Below are positions 45,791 to 58,315 of a DNA stretch of 64,000 nt, in pieces. The stretch is from Halichoerus grypus. Its lineage: Eukaryota > Chordata > Mammalia > Carnivora > Phocidae. The notes under the pieces were generated by a model. It had not been told where the DNA came from. It saw only the letters and a list, made by a program, of their open reading frames with translations, and searched no databases. The DNA is taken from positions 9,577,033 to 9,641,032 of the forward strand of contig NC_135717.1 in the NCBI RefSeq assembly GCF_964656455.1. The letters are read 5' to 3'. The first letter of the stretch is position 1. Every line of letters begins with the position of its first letter. Position numbers and translations under genes: made by a program.

Positions 45791-47471
45791 AGGGACAAGA
45801 GGAGAGAAGCATCTAAGTGTGTTGGGCCACGCAGAGACTGGTGGTTTTGTGGCTAAACTTTGGGCAGGCTTTGGAAGCCCAGATGGATGGGCCAAGGCCT
45901 TGGAAAGCTGGATGATGGGGGAAGAAGGGGTGCAGAAGAAGAGGGAAGAAGACTGAGAGGGACTAAAGTGGGCTGGCGCTGAAACTAAAACTAGCCTCAC
46001 TGCACGTTCCCCCAGATCCCAGGGACCTGGCCTGGTTCTTCTAGAACCATCTGGGGAAGCCCAGGCTGACCTTCCAGCTGGTCCCCTCCTCTTCCTGTCC
46101 TTCCTCAGTCACAGATACTCTGGGACAGGCTCTGGATCCTAGCTCCCACCCTGTCTGCTGGTCTTTTTCTAGTTGCTTCTCTCTTCCCCTCCTGGGCCCT
46201 CCCCGCCCCACTCCCCAACTCAGTCCAGCCTGGGGCAGGAGCTCATGGGAGGCTGCCCGACATGATGTCAGCCCTGGGTTCAAATCTCTGCCTTGCCCAC
46301 CCCCTCCTCCCCCCCAGCCGGCCATCTGTGAGAACCTTAGCCGGTCATGCCGTAAAAGGGAGACGAAAGTTCTTGCCCTGCCCCGCTCTCAGGGAAATGA
46401 GAAAATGACCACGAAGCCATGCTGCAAGTCAGCCCTCCCTCCACTGAACTTCCACAGCCCCGGGCACTATTTCTGCCCTTCTCTGAGTCTCTGGTGGGCA
46501 TGCCTCGGTCTCCCATGCTGAGTTGCTTGGAGGCAGGAATCATGGTACAAGTGTCTGAGCATCCCTCCACTCCTGCACCCCTGGTTTAACTGAGGGCGTG
46601 ATACCAGCAGGCAGTTAATATGTGTGCTGGATGGGCAGCTGAGGGGGCCCTTGGGTGGGAAACAGATGAAGAGATGGAAGGTTAGGTAGATGTATGGGTA
46701 GAAGGAAGGATGGACAGATGGACAGATGGTAAATGCTAGCTATTGTTATCATGGTAATTGTAGAAATAGTAAAAGGTAGCTAGGAAGCAATGCTGACAAC
46801 TAGTAATAGTGAGCAGTCACATATGGAAAGAGAAGAAAAGTCGGGGCATATAAGCACCAAACTATGACATTGGTGGTCTTTATGGGAGGCAGGAAACAGA
46901 CATTGCTTGTAAATTTCCATAAATGTTAAAGTTGCATAAGCCCTGCATATTACTTTTGGAAACGAGAAAAAAGAATTCTCCGAAAAAGTAAAGAAAATAA
47001 GAGAGAGCATAGTAGATGATGGCATGGGAACCCTCTCCTTTCTTCTTGAAGACCCCAAAGTCCACAGATCAAAGCTGTCTAAACAAAAGAAAAAGGGTTC
47101 CTGACTGGCTGACTAAGCACTGGGGAAAAGGGGAAGGTGCAGCCTCCCGCCCCAGCAACTCTGAACACTCTTTCTCATCTACGGAGCCCAAAGACGACAT
47201 GGGGGACATTTTCTCTTTAGGGCACGAGGCGGGCTCATCAGGTACCTGTGGGTCATCTCAGGCAAACCATTCACCCTCTCTGGGCTTCAGCTGCCCCCCA
47301 CCCCCGTAACACGGGCAGAAGCAGTCTAGCCCCCTAGGTATGTTGTGAACAGCCAGGGTGGAGAATCTGGTACACAGCAGTGGAGGGATGGGGGGCAGCC
47401 AGGAGATGAGGTTTTGCCAAGAAGGGCTGTCATGCCAAGAGTCTGTCAGTCTACAAAAATGTCACTGGCCA

Positions 47472-47665
47472 GGGCGCCTGGGTGGCTCAGTCGGTTAAGC
47501 GACTGCCTTCGGCTCAGGTCATGATCTCAGGGTCCTGGGATCGAGCCCCACATCAGGCTCCTTGCTCAGCGGGGAGTCTGCTTCTCCCTCTGCCTGCAGC
47601 TTCCCCTGCTTGTGCTCTCGATTTCTCTGTCAAATAAATAAATAAAATCTTAAAAAAAAAAAAAA
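47472..47665 (+). mobile_element. Can-SINE with target duplication
   Basis: Full element; GTCACTGGCCA flanks both ends. Confidence 0.95.
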
Positions 47666-47689
47666 GTCACTGGCCACCATTTTTACCCC

Positions 47690-48350
47690 CATAGAATACT
47701 ATGATTCAATTCCATTCTGACACTATCTACTGCTGTTAGCATCCAATCCCACAAGTTAAGGGCTCAGTCCCACAAAACTGGCTCCGTTTCAGACACCAAC
47801 CACAGCTCCAGGTTATTACGTGTACTTCTGACCGACCGCCTATAAATTAGGGGATCCCAGCACCCCTTCTTCAGGTACTCCGATTTGCTAGAGAGGCTCA
47901 CAGAACTCAAGAAAGCACTTTGTTACGTTTGCCATTTTATCGTAAAGGATAGAACCCGGGGAAGCCAAATGGAAGGGAGGCACAGGGCAAGGTATGGAGG
48001 GTGGGATGGGGGTGCATGGAGCTTCAGAAGCTGTCCGAACTCCTTCACTTAGGAGTTTTTCTGGAGGTTTCATTAGGTAGGCATGATTAAGTCATTGGTT
48101 ATTGGTGATTGAATTCAATCTCCAGCCCCATTCCCCTCGGGAGAGATGGAGGGTGAGGCTGAAGGTTCTGACCTTCTAAATCCCACCCTGATCTCCCTGG
48201 TGACCAACTTCCACCCCGAAACTATCAGGGGCTGTCAGCCACCAATCATCTCATTAGCATACAAAAGAAACTCAGGGCTCTGGAATTTCCGAGGGTTTTC
48301 GGAGCCCGGGGTGGGAAGCTAAGAAGGACGGAACATACACTGCTCGGGAT
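47690..48350 (+). mobile_element. Old endogenous-retroviral LTR-like sequence
   Basis: Order and wording (AGAGGCTCACAGAACTCAAG, TTTCATTAGGTAGGCATGAT, TGAATTCAATCTCCAGCCCC) match a common mammalian LTR whose exact subfamily I cannot name. No coding sequence is seen. Confidence 0.4.
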
Positions 48351-49889
48351 TCACACCCACTACTTGGAAGTTTGGCGCGTCAGAACTGGACTAAGCTGTG
48401 GAAGTCAGCAAGGGCGACAGGCTCATGTTATTTGGAGGGGCTCAGTCTGGAGCAGCGGCTCACATCAGGCTACCTGGCATGTCACATCAGTGACCAAGCC
48501 AGGTGTCCTGCCTCCCAGCTCCGGCCCCTTCACGCTGCACTGTTGGAGCCTCACAAGAGAAACCCTGAAGTAGAACAGGTATCACTGTGTTAGTCTACCC
48601 ATTCTACAGATGAGAATACAGAGGCCTGGAGAGCAGGCGTGCCTTCCAGTACAGTCTCCTTTGTACCTGGGTGGCATTTCTGGCCACCTCAATGTGCCAG
48701 GGGGGTCTGTGCCTGGTTGTTCAGAGTCAGCCCTGGGACAGTAGACTGGGGAGTGCCTTGGAGGGTGTGGAATGATCGTCAAGGCCCCCCGGCCCCCCCA
48801 GACCACTGCCTGCTTGGGGAGCATCTGAATCAGATGATGCCCCTGCCATCCAGAGCTCCGTGGCACCGAGGCATGGGGACAGGGTGTGGACTGCGGTGCT
48901 CAAACCTGCCCCTGTGTGTGACCTTGGGCTCCTCTCTGAGTGTGACTCCTATGCACGGGAAGATCGGTACGGTGGGCTTTGAGCACTGCTTTCTCACCTT
49001 TAACATGGGTGTGGGGATACGGTGTTAAATTTACCTTACGCGGTTGTTGGCAGAATCAGCTGAAATGTGTGAGAGCCAGTGGTAGGCACATGAGTGTGGA
49101 TTTCCTTTCTCCTTCCCTCCTTCCTCTGCCACCCCTGCCCTTTCTTTTTTTTCCTTCCTGCCTAGTCAACACTTCCAAGCACGGTGTTAGAGAAGGAACC
49201 AGGTGCTGTGGGACAGGGGATGTGGGAACCACCTCCCCCAGGGGACTTGGGGATGGAAAAAGGCCTCTCAGACCAGCTGTGGGTAGCTGTGGGAATCACG
49301 CCAGGCCCATCAGGGCTTCAGGTCCCTGGACTGACACGGAAAGGGGTCCCAGGGAGGCATATCTCTCATCCAGAGTCACATGGCTGATGGGGCTGTGTGG
49401 GCCAAGGGCTGGTATGACTCCCGGGGCTACCCAGCATTAGGGGGGCCTGGGGATTCTGGGCAAGACCTAGCTGACTATCACAGACCCACTCCCATGCGGG
49501 CCAGCCTGCCCCATGTCTCAGGGCCTATCAGAGGGATGCGTCACCTACAGAGCTATCGCTGCTGGGCCCTGCCCTGTCGGGGGCCCCCTACACAAGGTCA
49601 GCTCAGCCCCCCTCAAAGAGGAGAGGCAAGTGTGAGCAGTCTTGCTCCCGAAGCTCAAAGCTCAGGAGCAGGAAAGTCCAGCGGGGAGGTGGATGAGGGG
49701 GAGTCGGGCACAGACCCCGTGGACACCCATGGGCGTCCATGAGTACACCCCCTCTTGTGTGCTGCTCCCGGATGCAGGGCGCACGCTTGCCCACAGCTGC
49801 TGCCCACAGCCCCGACGAGCCCATTTAGCCCCCAGTGACAGATGAGCAGAGTGAGGCCGGGAAGGCGACAGGGGACACCTCAGAGGCAG

Positions 49890-50060
49890 CAGTGAGAGCA
49901 GAAATCGGAGCTTTGGAATCAGGGGGCCTTGTTCTGAATCGCAGCCCTGTCATTTCCAGGCTGTGTGACCTTGAGCCAGTGCCGTGACTTCTCCGAGTCT
50001 CTGTTTCCTCTGTTTCCTCATCTATAAAGTGGAGACAATATCCCTTCTCTCTCAGGTTAT
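49890..50060 (+). repeat. MIR
   Basis: GCTTTGGAATCAGGGGGCC, GCTGTGTGACCTTGAGCC, CCTCATCTATAAAGTGGAG. Confidence 0.7.
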
Positions 50061-51929
50061 CAGGAAGAAGGAAACAGTGACAGAAAATCACAGTGGCCGG
50101 CACTCAGTAGGTGCCCAGCAAATTCCAGTCCCTCCTCCCCCCTTGCCAGCTTCCCTGGGCCTCAGGGAGCCTCTCTTTCCTTCCTCCCCTGCCTCACATC
50201 TGAGCCCCAACCCCTTCGTCAGCACCGATCAGGGAGTGAGAATTGGGCTGATGAGGGCCTCTCCCACCTGCCTTTGCCCCCCACAGAGCCAGCAGCAGGG
50301 CCAAGGGCAGCCTCAGGGGGAGGCCCCAGGCAGGGCTTCTGCCCAAAGGGAAGAAGTGGGCTTTGGGGCAGGTGTGGTCAGTGGGAGCCTCGAAAGCACG
50401 GCCTCTCCCGCCTCCATTCTACTCTGCGGTTTGTCACAGTTCGTTGTGCCCTCCACCTCAGTTTACCAGTGTCGTCTCCCCTGGTGCCACGTACACACAG
50501 GCCTGGGGATTTCGTTTACAGCATTCCAAGACCCCAGGTGGGTCCCCGACCCTGGCCCCCTCACCTCCTGATCCCCCAGTCTGAGCCCTGAGCGTGATCC
50601 CAAACTGACCCTTGGCCTGGGGTAGATCATGTCCTTAGTGGGGAATAGTGGTGCAGCCAGAAGGATCCCCCCTCTCAAGAGAGAGGAAATCCTGGTTGCC
50701 ACAGTACAGAGCTCCTTAGTGGGAATCTCCCCCCTCCTCCAGGAGCTGCCCCTGCCCTGAGGCTGAGGTGCTGAGCCTCCCTGGGGCGAGCATGAGCCCA
50801 CTGCTCAGGTTCCTGGGCCTGAGATCCCCAGGCCCCAGATCTCCTCCCCCTGGATCTTGGGTGGGGGGGAGTGTCTGGGCAGGAGATGGGCAGGCCAGAC
50901 GCAGAGAACAGAAGGAGACACACCTGGACAAGATGGAGGCCTGGGCCAGATCCCTGGCCCCACCCAATGCCTGATTCAGCTGACCCTGGGATATCATCCC
51001 CCTTTCGACGATGGACCACAGGGACCTTGCTTGGAGTGGGCTGCCCTGTGCTCCAAAGCATCCTGGTGTCCCAATGAATCCTGTCCCTATCTCCACTCTA
51101 AGTGGCCCAGAAACGAGTTTCCCCATGTCACAGAGGGAGAGCCGGGCCCAGAGAAAGGAAATAATGTGCCCGAGGTCACACAGCCAGACACAGACAAGAA
51201 CTCAAAGCTCCTAAACCCAGGGCAGGCCTGACCACAGCTTCTTTGCCCACCAGGGTGACCTCAGGAGACACTGAGGTGGGGGTAGGGGGGCTGGGAGGTA
51301 GAAGGAAGGCCTGGCCTTCCTGGGCCAGACCAGTGGGAGCGCCCTTTGCCTCTTCTCTAGCCCCTACCTGCTGGCCAGACGTCTGGTGGCCATGAATCCA
51401 CACAGCTTCCCTGCCAGGCGGTAACATCTGGCTTCTCCCTGCCCAGCCGGGGGGAGCTCTGAGCGCTTGCTCCTGATCCCAGGGCCCACCTGGAGCCACC
51501 TTCTCTGCTGGCACCCACACCTGTCCAGGGCAGGGGGTGCAACCAGGAGGAAGGCCCTCCCTCCTGCCTCCCTCAGCCCACTCTCAGCTCCATGGAGAGT
51601 CCCCAGCCACCATTCAATCCTTGCCCAGCCCATGGGACCCCACGAGGCGTTCCCACAGGTGGGAACCTGTGTGCACCTCACCCTCTGCTCCTGGAAGAGA
51701 TGAACTCCTGGGTTCTCAATCCTGAGCCCTCTCTGGGGAATGAGCTAGCCTCCTTCTCCTCCCAGCTGAGCCAGGACAGGTACCCACGAGAGCATTAACC
51801 CCGTCAGCCGCACAGAGCCCGCCAAGTGTCCCTCTGCGTTTGACAAGTGCAGAGACAGAGGTCCAGCCTAGGGGAGGATCTGACTCCCCTTGGGCCGGGC
51901 ACTTGCACCCACCTGATGCCCTCCACGCC

Positions 51930-52430
51930 CCTCACCTGGATTCCGCGCGATCCGCGGGCGGGGTGGGTCCCAGGCAGCGCCACAGGGTCCCCGGGGGGCG
52001 GGGGGACGGAAGGGGGTCCCGGGCCGCGGGGCGCACGCGGGATGCTCCCGGGGCGGCGGCCGACAGCGGCCGCGTCTTCACTGCGCCCGTGTCTTCACCG
52101 CGCCGGCGGCAGAGGGCTCTGTGAGCTGCGCCCTGGGCCCGGCTTTTAGCAGCGGGTGGGGACGCGGGCACTGCCCGGCCTCCGCCCGCTCGAGATGTCC
52201 TTTGCCCCTTGATCCGGTGCCTCTTTCTCTCCTTAGCACGTGGGTGGCAGCCGCTCACCCGTCTGGCGGCCTGTGGGCCAGCCATGGCCCGGGCCGCGGG
52301 CCCCGGCGCCTGCCAATCCCCGTCGGGGACGCTCGTGCCCGCTCACCTTTAACCCCCCTCTCCCCGGGGGCTCGGTGCCCGGCTCCCAAACGGCGGGCTG
52401 GGTTTGAGAAGGGAGGAGCCGCAGGTATGG
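51930..52430 (-). promoter_or_regulatory. Isolated CpG island with E-box, probable ChREBP-beta promoter
   Basis: This is the only CpG island between the MLXIPL and VPS37D start regions. It contains one palindromic CACGTG at 52237-52242, about 120 bases upstream of the inferred start and next to the CpG-rich core. The beta promoter is known from other mammals to be auto-activated by ChREBP through E-box/ChoRE sites. The second half-site of a full ChoRE (CACGTG, five bases, CACGTG-like) is not present on either side, so only an E-box is claimed. Confidence 0.6.
51936..52115 (-). other. MLXIPL: Candidate MLXIPL noncoding exon 1b (ChREBP-beta first exon)
   Basis: An isolated CpG island about 12.4 kb upstream of exon 1a contains, on the MLXIPL strand, a consensus donor CCAG|GTGAGG with the exon ending at 51936. 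Just inside it is GATCGCGCGGA (51952-51942). As I recall it, the published mouse beta-specific assay primer contains GATCGCGTGGA, which differs by one base. No ATG occurs on the sense strand of the exon, as expected for a noncoding first exon that splices to exon 2. A TATA-like CTAAAAG lies at about 52149-52143, so the 5' end is placed near 52,115 as a guess. In mouse and human the beta exon lies upstream of exon 1a at a comparable relative place. Confidence 0.75.
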
Positions 52431-53189
52431 GGCCCTGGCCCAGGTGCGCAGGGGCAGAGGCTGGGGCGCTGCGGCCAGCTAGCTCCCTGAGCCCCAGCCT
52501 CTCTGGGAACGTCTGGTGCCCGGGTTCCCTCTCCGTTTGAGCTCCCATCCGACTCACTGAAGCCCATTCATTCCCCTGGAGCCAGCTCCATCCCGGGCCC
52601 CATCCTGAGCCCATTTGGCCTCTAAGCCCCCTCCCTCTCCGGGATTTCACAGGGCCCTCAGGAGCACCCCTTCCCTTCCCTGGGCTCTCTACCCCTCCCT
52701 GAGCAGCCCGCCACCCTCTCCCATGCAGGCACACACACACCCTTCTCCACCCTTAGGAGCCCTCCCCCTCCACAACCCTCTGCCCTTCCAGAGTTCCCAT
52801 TCCCTCCTGACCTCCTTCCTCTTAAGCCTCCTCCCTGTGCCTGTTTCCTCAAGTGTAAGATGGAAAGCAGGGTGGAGGGGATGGCGGTGGTCTTGGGCCT
52901 TCACATCAGAGAAAGGCAGAAGAAAGAAGTTCCTCAAAGGAATCCAATCTGGGAAGGCTTCCTGGAGGAGGAAGACACTCATGGTTCCTTTGATGCTAAC
53001 AAAGAAAGGAGACGGCTTTGATGGCTTCTGGTGACTGGCTCCCCTCCCTTGATGGAAGCTGGGGAGGCATGGGGAGGGGGTCTCCTCATTTAAGAAAGTC
53101 TCCTGAAGATCAACAGAACACATCTCCGCCTTCATATGAAGATTCTCTAAAGCGAGGGCAGGGTCTCATTTCAACTCGATAAATCATTA

Positions 53190-53760
53190 CCACTTCTAGC
53201 TAATGTTTGCCAAGCACTGACTACTTGCCAGGGTCCTGCCTACACCTCTTAAGCCCTTTATGTGGATTAATTCATTGACTCCCTTCAGGGACCAGATGGG
53301 GTGGGTGTTTTCTCCCCATTTTACAGATGAGGAAACAGAGGCACAGAGAGGTTCATATAGGTGGTAGGTGGCCGAGCTGGAGTTTGAGCCCGGGTTTGCA
53401 CCTGCTGTGTAATAGATCCTTTGCTGGGGACTAGGGACTGGAAAGATGACATAAACACTGTCCCTGCTCTCAGGGGACCTCTAGTTTAACAGGGAGGAAT
53501 GGATGATATACTTTAATGACTCTGGTACAGATCCGGGCTGTGACAGAGAGTGCTGGAAAGGAAGGACTGATTCTGCCTTTGGAGGAGGAGGTATGTGCCA
53601 GGCCAAGAAGGATGGGTCAGTTTTTCAAGAGCTTTAGGACAAGGCATGGGGAGGAAGGGCATTTGAGGTGGAGGGACATCTTGGGCAAAAGCAGGGGAGG
53701 TGTGGAAATGCAGCATAAGGTTGGGGGATAGTCAGGCATCTGGCTTGACTGGGAAAGGGT
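53190..53760. repeat. Ancient LINE/MIR (L2-like) fragments
   Basis: TGTTTGCCAAGCACTGACTA, CCATTTTACAGATGAGGAAA, then a decayed L2-type segment to about 53,760. Confidence 0.4.
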
Positions 53761-55315
53761 CTCTGGGTCGAGTGCGAGACCAGGGAAAAGAAAGAGGGAG
53801 AGAATCATGGAGGAACATAGATGCAGACAAAGAAATGACCAGCTGAGAGAGGACAGGGAGCCATGGAAGAATGTTGAGCAAAGGCAGACCCGGTGGCTTT
53901 GCTGAGGTTGCAGCAAGAGGGAAGCAGGGGCTACGTGGGGGTGTGTGCCTCAGCCCAGGAGTGGCAGGGCTGCCTGAGCTGGGCCTGCACCTGTGACTGA
54001 CTGGGGGCGTGGTGGTGAACGGAGGACTTGCAGAGCTGAAGGGACAGTTTGTCACCGTGATTTCTGCGGGTGCTTCTCCAAAGGGCTTGGGTCTCCTTCA
54101 ACTCTGGATGCAGCCACAGAGCAGGACCTGAAGCAGAATAGCATGCTTGTTAATGTCATCAGAACTGCGCAAAGAAGATTTGGGGATAGATGGAAGATTC
54201 GGGGCTCAGAAAGTCTTTCCTGGTTTGAGCCTAACTCCCCACAGGATGCTGACCCCGCCCCCTAAACCAAATAAGGGGGTGCCCTAGAGACCGACTGGGC
54301 AGAGTTGGAAGATACCCCATGGGGTGATGACCAGCAGGCTGTTGTCTTCAGGATGGCAGGTAATAATCTGTTCCTCCAAGGACAAGGCAGGTGGGGAGCT
54401 CGGAGGCAGCTGCTCGTTTCTTCCTCCTGCCCTGCTTCCTCCTGCGTGCCTCACCCCGTGCAGGTGGGAACACGATCCTAATGCGGGACGGTGTCCCTCT
54501 CCACAGTAAGACGAGATGGCTGAAGTCAGAGCCTTCACTTTCAAAACACCTACCAATAGCATATTGTTTAGATGCACGAGTCTATACCCCAAGTATCCTT
54601 TTTTGGCAAGACAAAAGAACCACATACTTGTTAGAATGGCTAAAATGAAAAAAGACTGACCATATAAAGCGTTGGTAAGGATGTGGAGTGACTGGAACTC
54701 ATTCCCCGCGCTGGTGGGGGGTGGGGGGGGAAGGAATGTTAACACAGTTTGGAAAACTGGAGTTTTCTTAAAATGTTAAACACATGGACCTACCATCTGA
54801 CCTCATCATTTCACTCCTAGGTATTCAGCCAAGAGAAATAAAGGAATATGTCCACACAGAGACTTGTACACAAATGTTCACAGCAGCTTTACTTGTAAAA
54901 GCCTCAAACTGGAAACAACCCAAATGTCCATCAGCAGAAGAATAGATAAACAAATTGTGGTATGTCCACACAGTGAAACCCCAAACTGCAATTAAAAGAA
55001 ACAAAACTGTTGATAAAGGCAACAGAATCTATTAGTATAAAAATAACTATTATGAGTGGAAGAAGCCACACACACACAAAATTGTGTACGCCGTACGCTT
55101 CCATTTATATAAGATTCTGGAAAACACAGACTAATCTGTAGTGTCAGAGAGTAGATTAGGGGTTATCTGGGGATGGGGCTGAGGGAAGGGGGAGAGACTG
55201 GAGGGAGAAATCACAAAAGAGCATAAATGAACTTTTGGGGGTGTTGGATATGTTCATTGCCTCAATTTTGACGATGCTTTTGCAAACCCAAACTCATCAA
55301 ATTGTACACTTTAAA

Positions 55316-55511
55316 TTTTTCTAAATTTATATATTTATTTAAGAGAGAAAGCACAAGCAGGAGGGGCAGAGGGAGTGGGAGAGAGAATCCGAAGCAGACA
55401 CCCCGCTGAGCGTGGAGCCTGACTCAGGGTTCAATCTCATGACCCTGAGATCATGACCTGAGCCGAAACCAAGAGTTGGATGCTTAACCAACTGCACCAC
55501 CCAGGTGCCCC
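55316..55511 (-). mobile_element. Older Can-SINE inserted in L1 3' sequence
   Basis: Diverged reverse element; AAATTGTACACTTTAAAT on both sides, a site that belongs to the surrounding L1 3' end. Confidence 0.92.
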
Positions 55512-55544
55512 CAAATTGTACACTTTAAATATGTACAGCTTACT

Positions 55545-55743
55545 GGGGCACCAGGGTGGCTCAGTCGTTGGGCGTCTGTCTTTGGCTCAGGTCATGGTCC
55601 TGGGGTCCTGGGATCGAGCCCTGCATCGGGCTCCCTGCTCCACGGGAAGCCTGCTTCTCCCTCTCCCACTCCCCCTGCTTGTGTTCCCTCTCTCGCTGTG
55701 TCTCTCTCTGTCAAATAAATAAATAAAATCTAAAAAAAAAAAA
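55545..55743 (+). mobile_element. Can-SINE inserted in L1 3' sequence
   Basis: Full element; ATGTACAGCTTA and ACATACAGCTTA flanks. Confidence 0.94.
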
Positions 55744-56183
55744 TACATACAGCTTATTGTGCAGATGTTACACCTCAATAAAGTTATTTTTTAAAAAAGC
55801 AAGGGAGTGAGAAATCCCAAATTCAGGAGTGAGGTTCCTTTGGGTACGGTGAGGTCCTAGTTCTGGGGTTGGGTGGTAGATTCACTGGTGTTTGCATTAA
55901 AAAATCCACAAATGAAATAAAAGCAGGCCACATATGGATCAAAGATGAGAGTGTGTATATGTGTAAAGAATTAGGGTTAGTCTATTTCTGTGTCCCTGAG
56001 ATCTGGATTTTAAAAGTGGGGTGTATGTGTGTGCTGGGACAACTGGACATCCTCATGCAAAAGCATGGAGTTGGATCCCTACCTCACACCATGTACAAAA
56101 ATTAACTCAAAATGGATTGTTACCTAAATGGAAGATCTAAAATTATAAAACTCTTAGAAGAAAACATAAGGGTAAATCTTCAT

Positions 56184-56370
56184 GGGGCACCTGGGTGGCT
56201 CACTCGGTTAAGCATCTGCCTCCAGCTCAAGTCATGATCTCAAGGTCCTGGGATCAAGCCCCATGTCCAGCTCCCTGTTCAGTTGGGAATCTGCTCCCTC
56301 TCCCTATGACCCTCCACCCTGCTTGTGCTCTCTCACTCAAATAAATAAATAAAATCTTTTTTTAAAAAAA
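56184..56370 (+). mobile_element. Can-SINE inserted in L1
   Basis: Full element; GGTAAATCTTCATG on both sides. The L1 reads on across it. Confidence 0.94.
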
Positions 56371-56689
56371 GGTAAATCTTCATGATCTTGAATTAGAAAA
56401 TGGTTTCTTAAATATGATGCCAAAGCACATGCAACAAAATAAAAAATAGATACACTGGATGTCATCAAAATAACAACTTTTGTGCTCCAAAGGACATCAT
56501 CAAAAGTGGGAAAAGACAACCTACAGAATGGGAGAAAAGTACAAACTGTATATCTGATAAAAGACTAGTTTCCAGAATATATAAAGAACTCTTGCAACTC
56601 AACAATAAAAAGGCAAATACCCAATTAAAAAATGGGCAAGGGATTTGAATAGATATTTCTCCAAAGAAGATATAAAAATGACCAATAGT

Positions 56690-56797
56690 GGGGCGCCAGC
56701 CTGGCTTAGTCAGTGGAAAATGTGACTCTTGATCTCGGGGTCGTAAGTTCGAGCCCCATGATGGGTGTAGAGATTACTTAAATAAACTTTAAAAAAA
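56690..56797 (+). mobile_element. Short older Can-SINE inserted in L1
   Basis: About 108 bases, tRNA-like head GGGGCGCCAGCCTGGCTTAG and short AT tail; AAAATGACCAATAGT and AAAATGACCAACAGT flanks. Confidence 0.88.
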
Positions 56798-57627
56798 TGA
56801 CCAACAGTACATGAAAAGATGTTCAACATCATTAGTCATCAGAGAAATGCAAATCAAAATCATGAGATCCCACTTCATATCCACTAGAATAGCTATAATA
56901 AGAAAGATAGACAATACAGTGTTGGTGAGGAAATTGGAATCCTCATCCACTGTTGGTGTAAGTGTAGGATGGTGAGGCTACTTTGGCAAATGGTCTGGCC
57001 TTTCCTCAAAAAAAGGTTAAACATGAAGTTATCATATACTCACTCATTGGTATATAACCAAGAGAAAAAGCACATGTCACCTAAAAATTTGTGTGTGAAT
57101 GTTCGTAGCAGCATTATTCATAATAGCCAAAAAGTGCAAACAGCCCCAGTGTTCATCAACGATGGATGGATAAATAAATCGTGGTATACACAGACAACGG
57201 AAAATTATTTAGCCTTAAGAAGGATGAAAATTCTGTCACATGCTACAACATGGATGAATCTTGAAGATATTATGCTCAATGAAATAAACTAGTCACAAAA
57301 GGACAAATACTGTATGATTCCACTTATACAAGGTCCCTAGAGGAGTCAGATTCACGGAGACAGAGGGTAGAATGGTGGATGTCAAGGGCTAGGTGGAGGG
57401 GGAAATGGGGAGTTAGTATTCAATGGATATAGAGTTTCAGTTTGGGAAGATCAACAAATTCTGGAGATGGATGGTTGTGATGGTCGCTGAGCAACGTGAA
57501 TATGCTTAGTGTCACAAGGTGTATACTTAAACATGATTAAAATGGTAAATTTTATGTTATGTATATTTTACCCCCCCCAAAAAATCAGAAGGACTCGTGT
57601 AGTAATAAATGCTTCAATGTGAATGAA

Positions 57628-57821
57628 TTTTTTAAAAAAGGTTTTATTTATTCATTTAAGAGAGAGAGTGAGTGTGAGAGAGAGCACAAGCGAGGGTTAG
57701 AGAGAGAGAAGCAGACCCCCAGTGACGAGCCGGGAGCCAGAAGTGGGCTCAATCCCAGTACCCCGAGATCATGACCTGAGCCGAAGGCAGACACTTAACT
57801 GCCTGAGCCACCCAGGAGCCC
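57628..57821 (-). mobile_element. Can-SINE inserted in L1 3' sequence
   Basis: Reverse element; TCAATGTGAATGAAT on both sides. Confidence 0.93.
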
Positions 57822-58100
57822 TCAATGTGAATGAATCTTGAAAACATTATGTTAAATGAAAGAAGCCAGGGGCGCCTGGGTGGCCCAGTTGGTTGAGCGA
57901 CTGACTCTTGATTTTGGCTTGGGTTGTGATCTCGATTGGGGCAGGAATGGGGAGTGATTGCTAATGGGTACAGAGTTTCTTTCTGGGGTGATGGAAATGT
58001 ACTAAAATTGACTGTGCTGATGTACCCCAAATCACTGAATCATACAATTTAAATTGTTGAATTGTATGGCATGTGAATTATATCTCAATAGAGCTGTTTT
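57822..58100 (+). mobile_element. L1 3' sequence continued
   Basis: L1-type 3' end (AATCATACAATTTAAATTG, GAATTATATCTCAATAGAGC) around a truncated SINE. Confidence 0.6.
57869..57937 (+). mobile_element. Truncated Can-SINE head
   Basis: Only the first 70 or so bases of the tRNA-like head (GGGGCGCCTGGGTGGCCCAG) are present, with no CT region or tail. Confidence 0.85.
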
Positions 58101-58104
58101 TTGT

Positions 58105-58315
58105 TGTTTTTTTTTAAGATTTTATTTGTTTATTTGACACAGAGAGAGAGAGGGAGAGAGAGAGCGAGAGCAGGAACACAGGCAGGAGGAGTGGGAGAAG
58201 GAGAAGCAGGCTTCCCGCTGAGCAGGGAGCCCGATGCGGGGCTCGATCCCAGGACCCTGGGATCATGACCTGAGCCGAAGGCAGATGCTTAACGACTGAG
58301 CCACCTAGGCGCCCC
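58105..58315 (-). mobile_element. Can-SINE
   Basis: Reverse full element with AG-rich tract; long T-runs at both edges. Confidence 0.93.

Larger units (their letters stand above)
39711..51929. other. Intergenic DNA upstream of MLXIPL exon 1a
   Basis: Contains six Can-SINEs clustered between 41.7 and 47.7 kb, L1 pieces, an old LTR and MIRs. 48.4-51.9 kb is mostly unique with no exon recognised. If exon 1b is real this whole interval is intronic to the beta transcript. Confidence 0.6.
54560..55800 (+). mobile_element. L1 3'-end fragment, interrupted by two SINEs
   Basis: Reads L1 ORF2 C-terminal and 3' UTR sequence (TGGAAACAACCCAAATGTCC, then GAAACCCCAAACTGCAATTA). Can-SINEs at 55316 and 55545 break the tail. 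No long frame is intact. Confidence 0.8.
56040..57595 (+). mobile_element. L1 ORF2/3'-end fragment, interrupted by two SINEs
   Basis: Sequence such as CCAGAATATATAAAGAACTC, AATGGGCAAGGGATTTGAA and TGCAAATCAAAATCATGAG marks degraded L1 ORF2. Reading frames are broken throughout. Confidence 0.88.

Noticed and set aside
52237..52242. Full ChoRE at the beta promoter candidate
   Set aside because: CACGTG is present, but the second E-box-like half five bases away is missing on both sides, so only a single E-box is reported.
52121..52740. Several 110-160 codon frames around the 52-kb CpG island
   Set aside because: They change frame between strands, have GC-driven composition, and none resembles a known protein. 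The island is better explained as a promoter.
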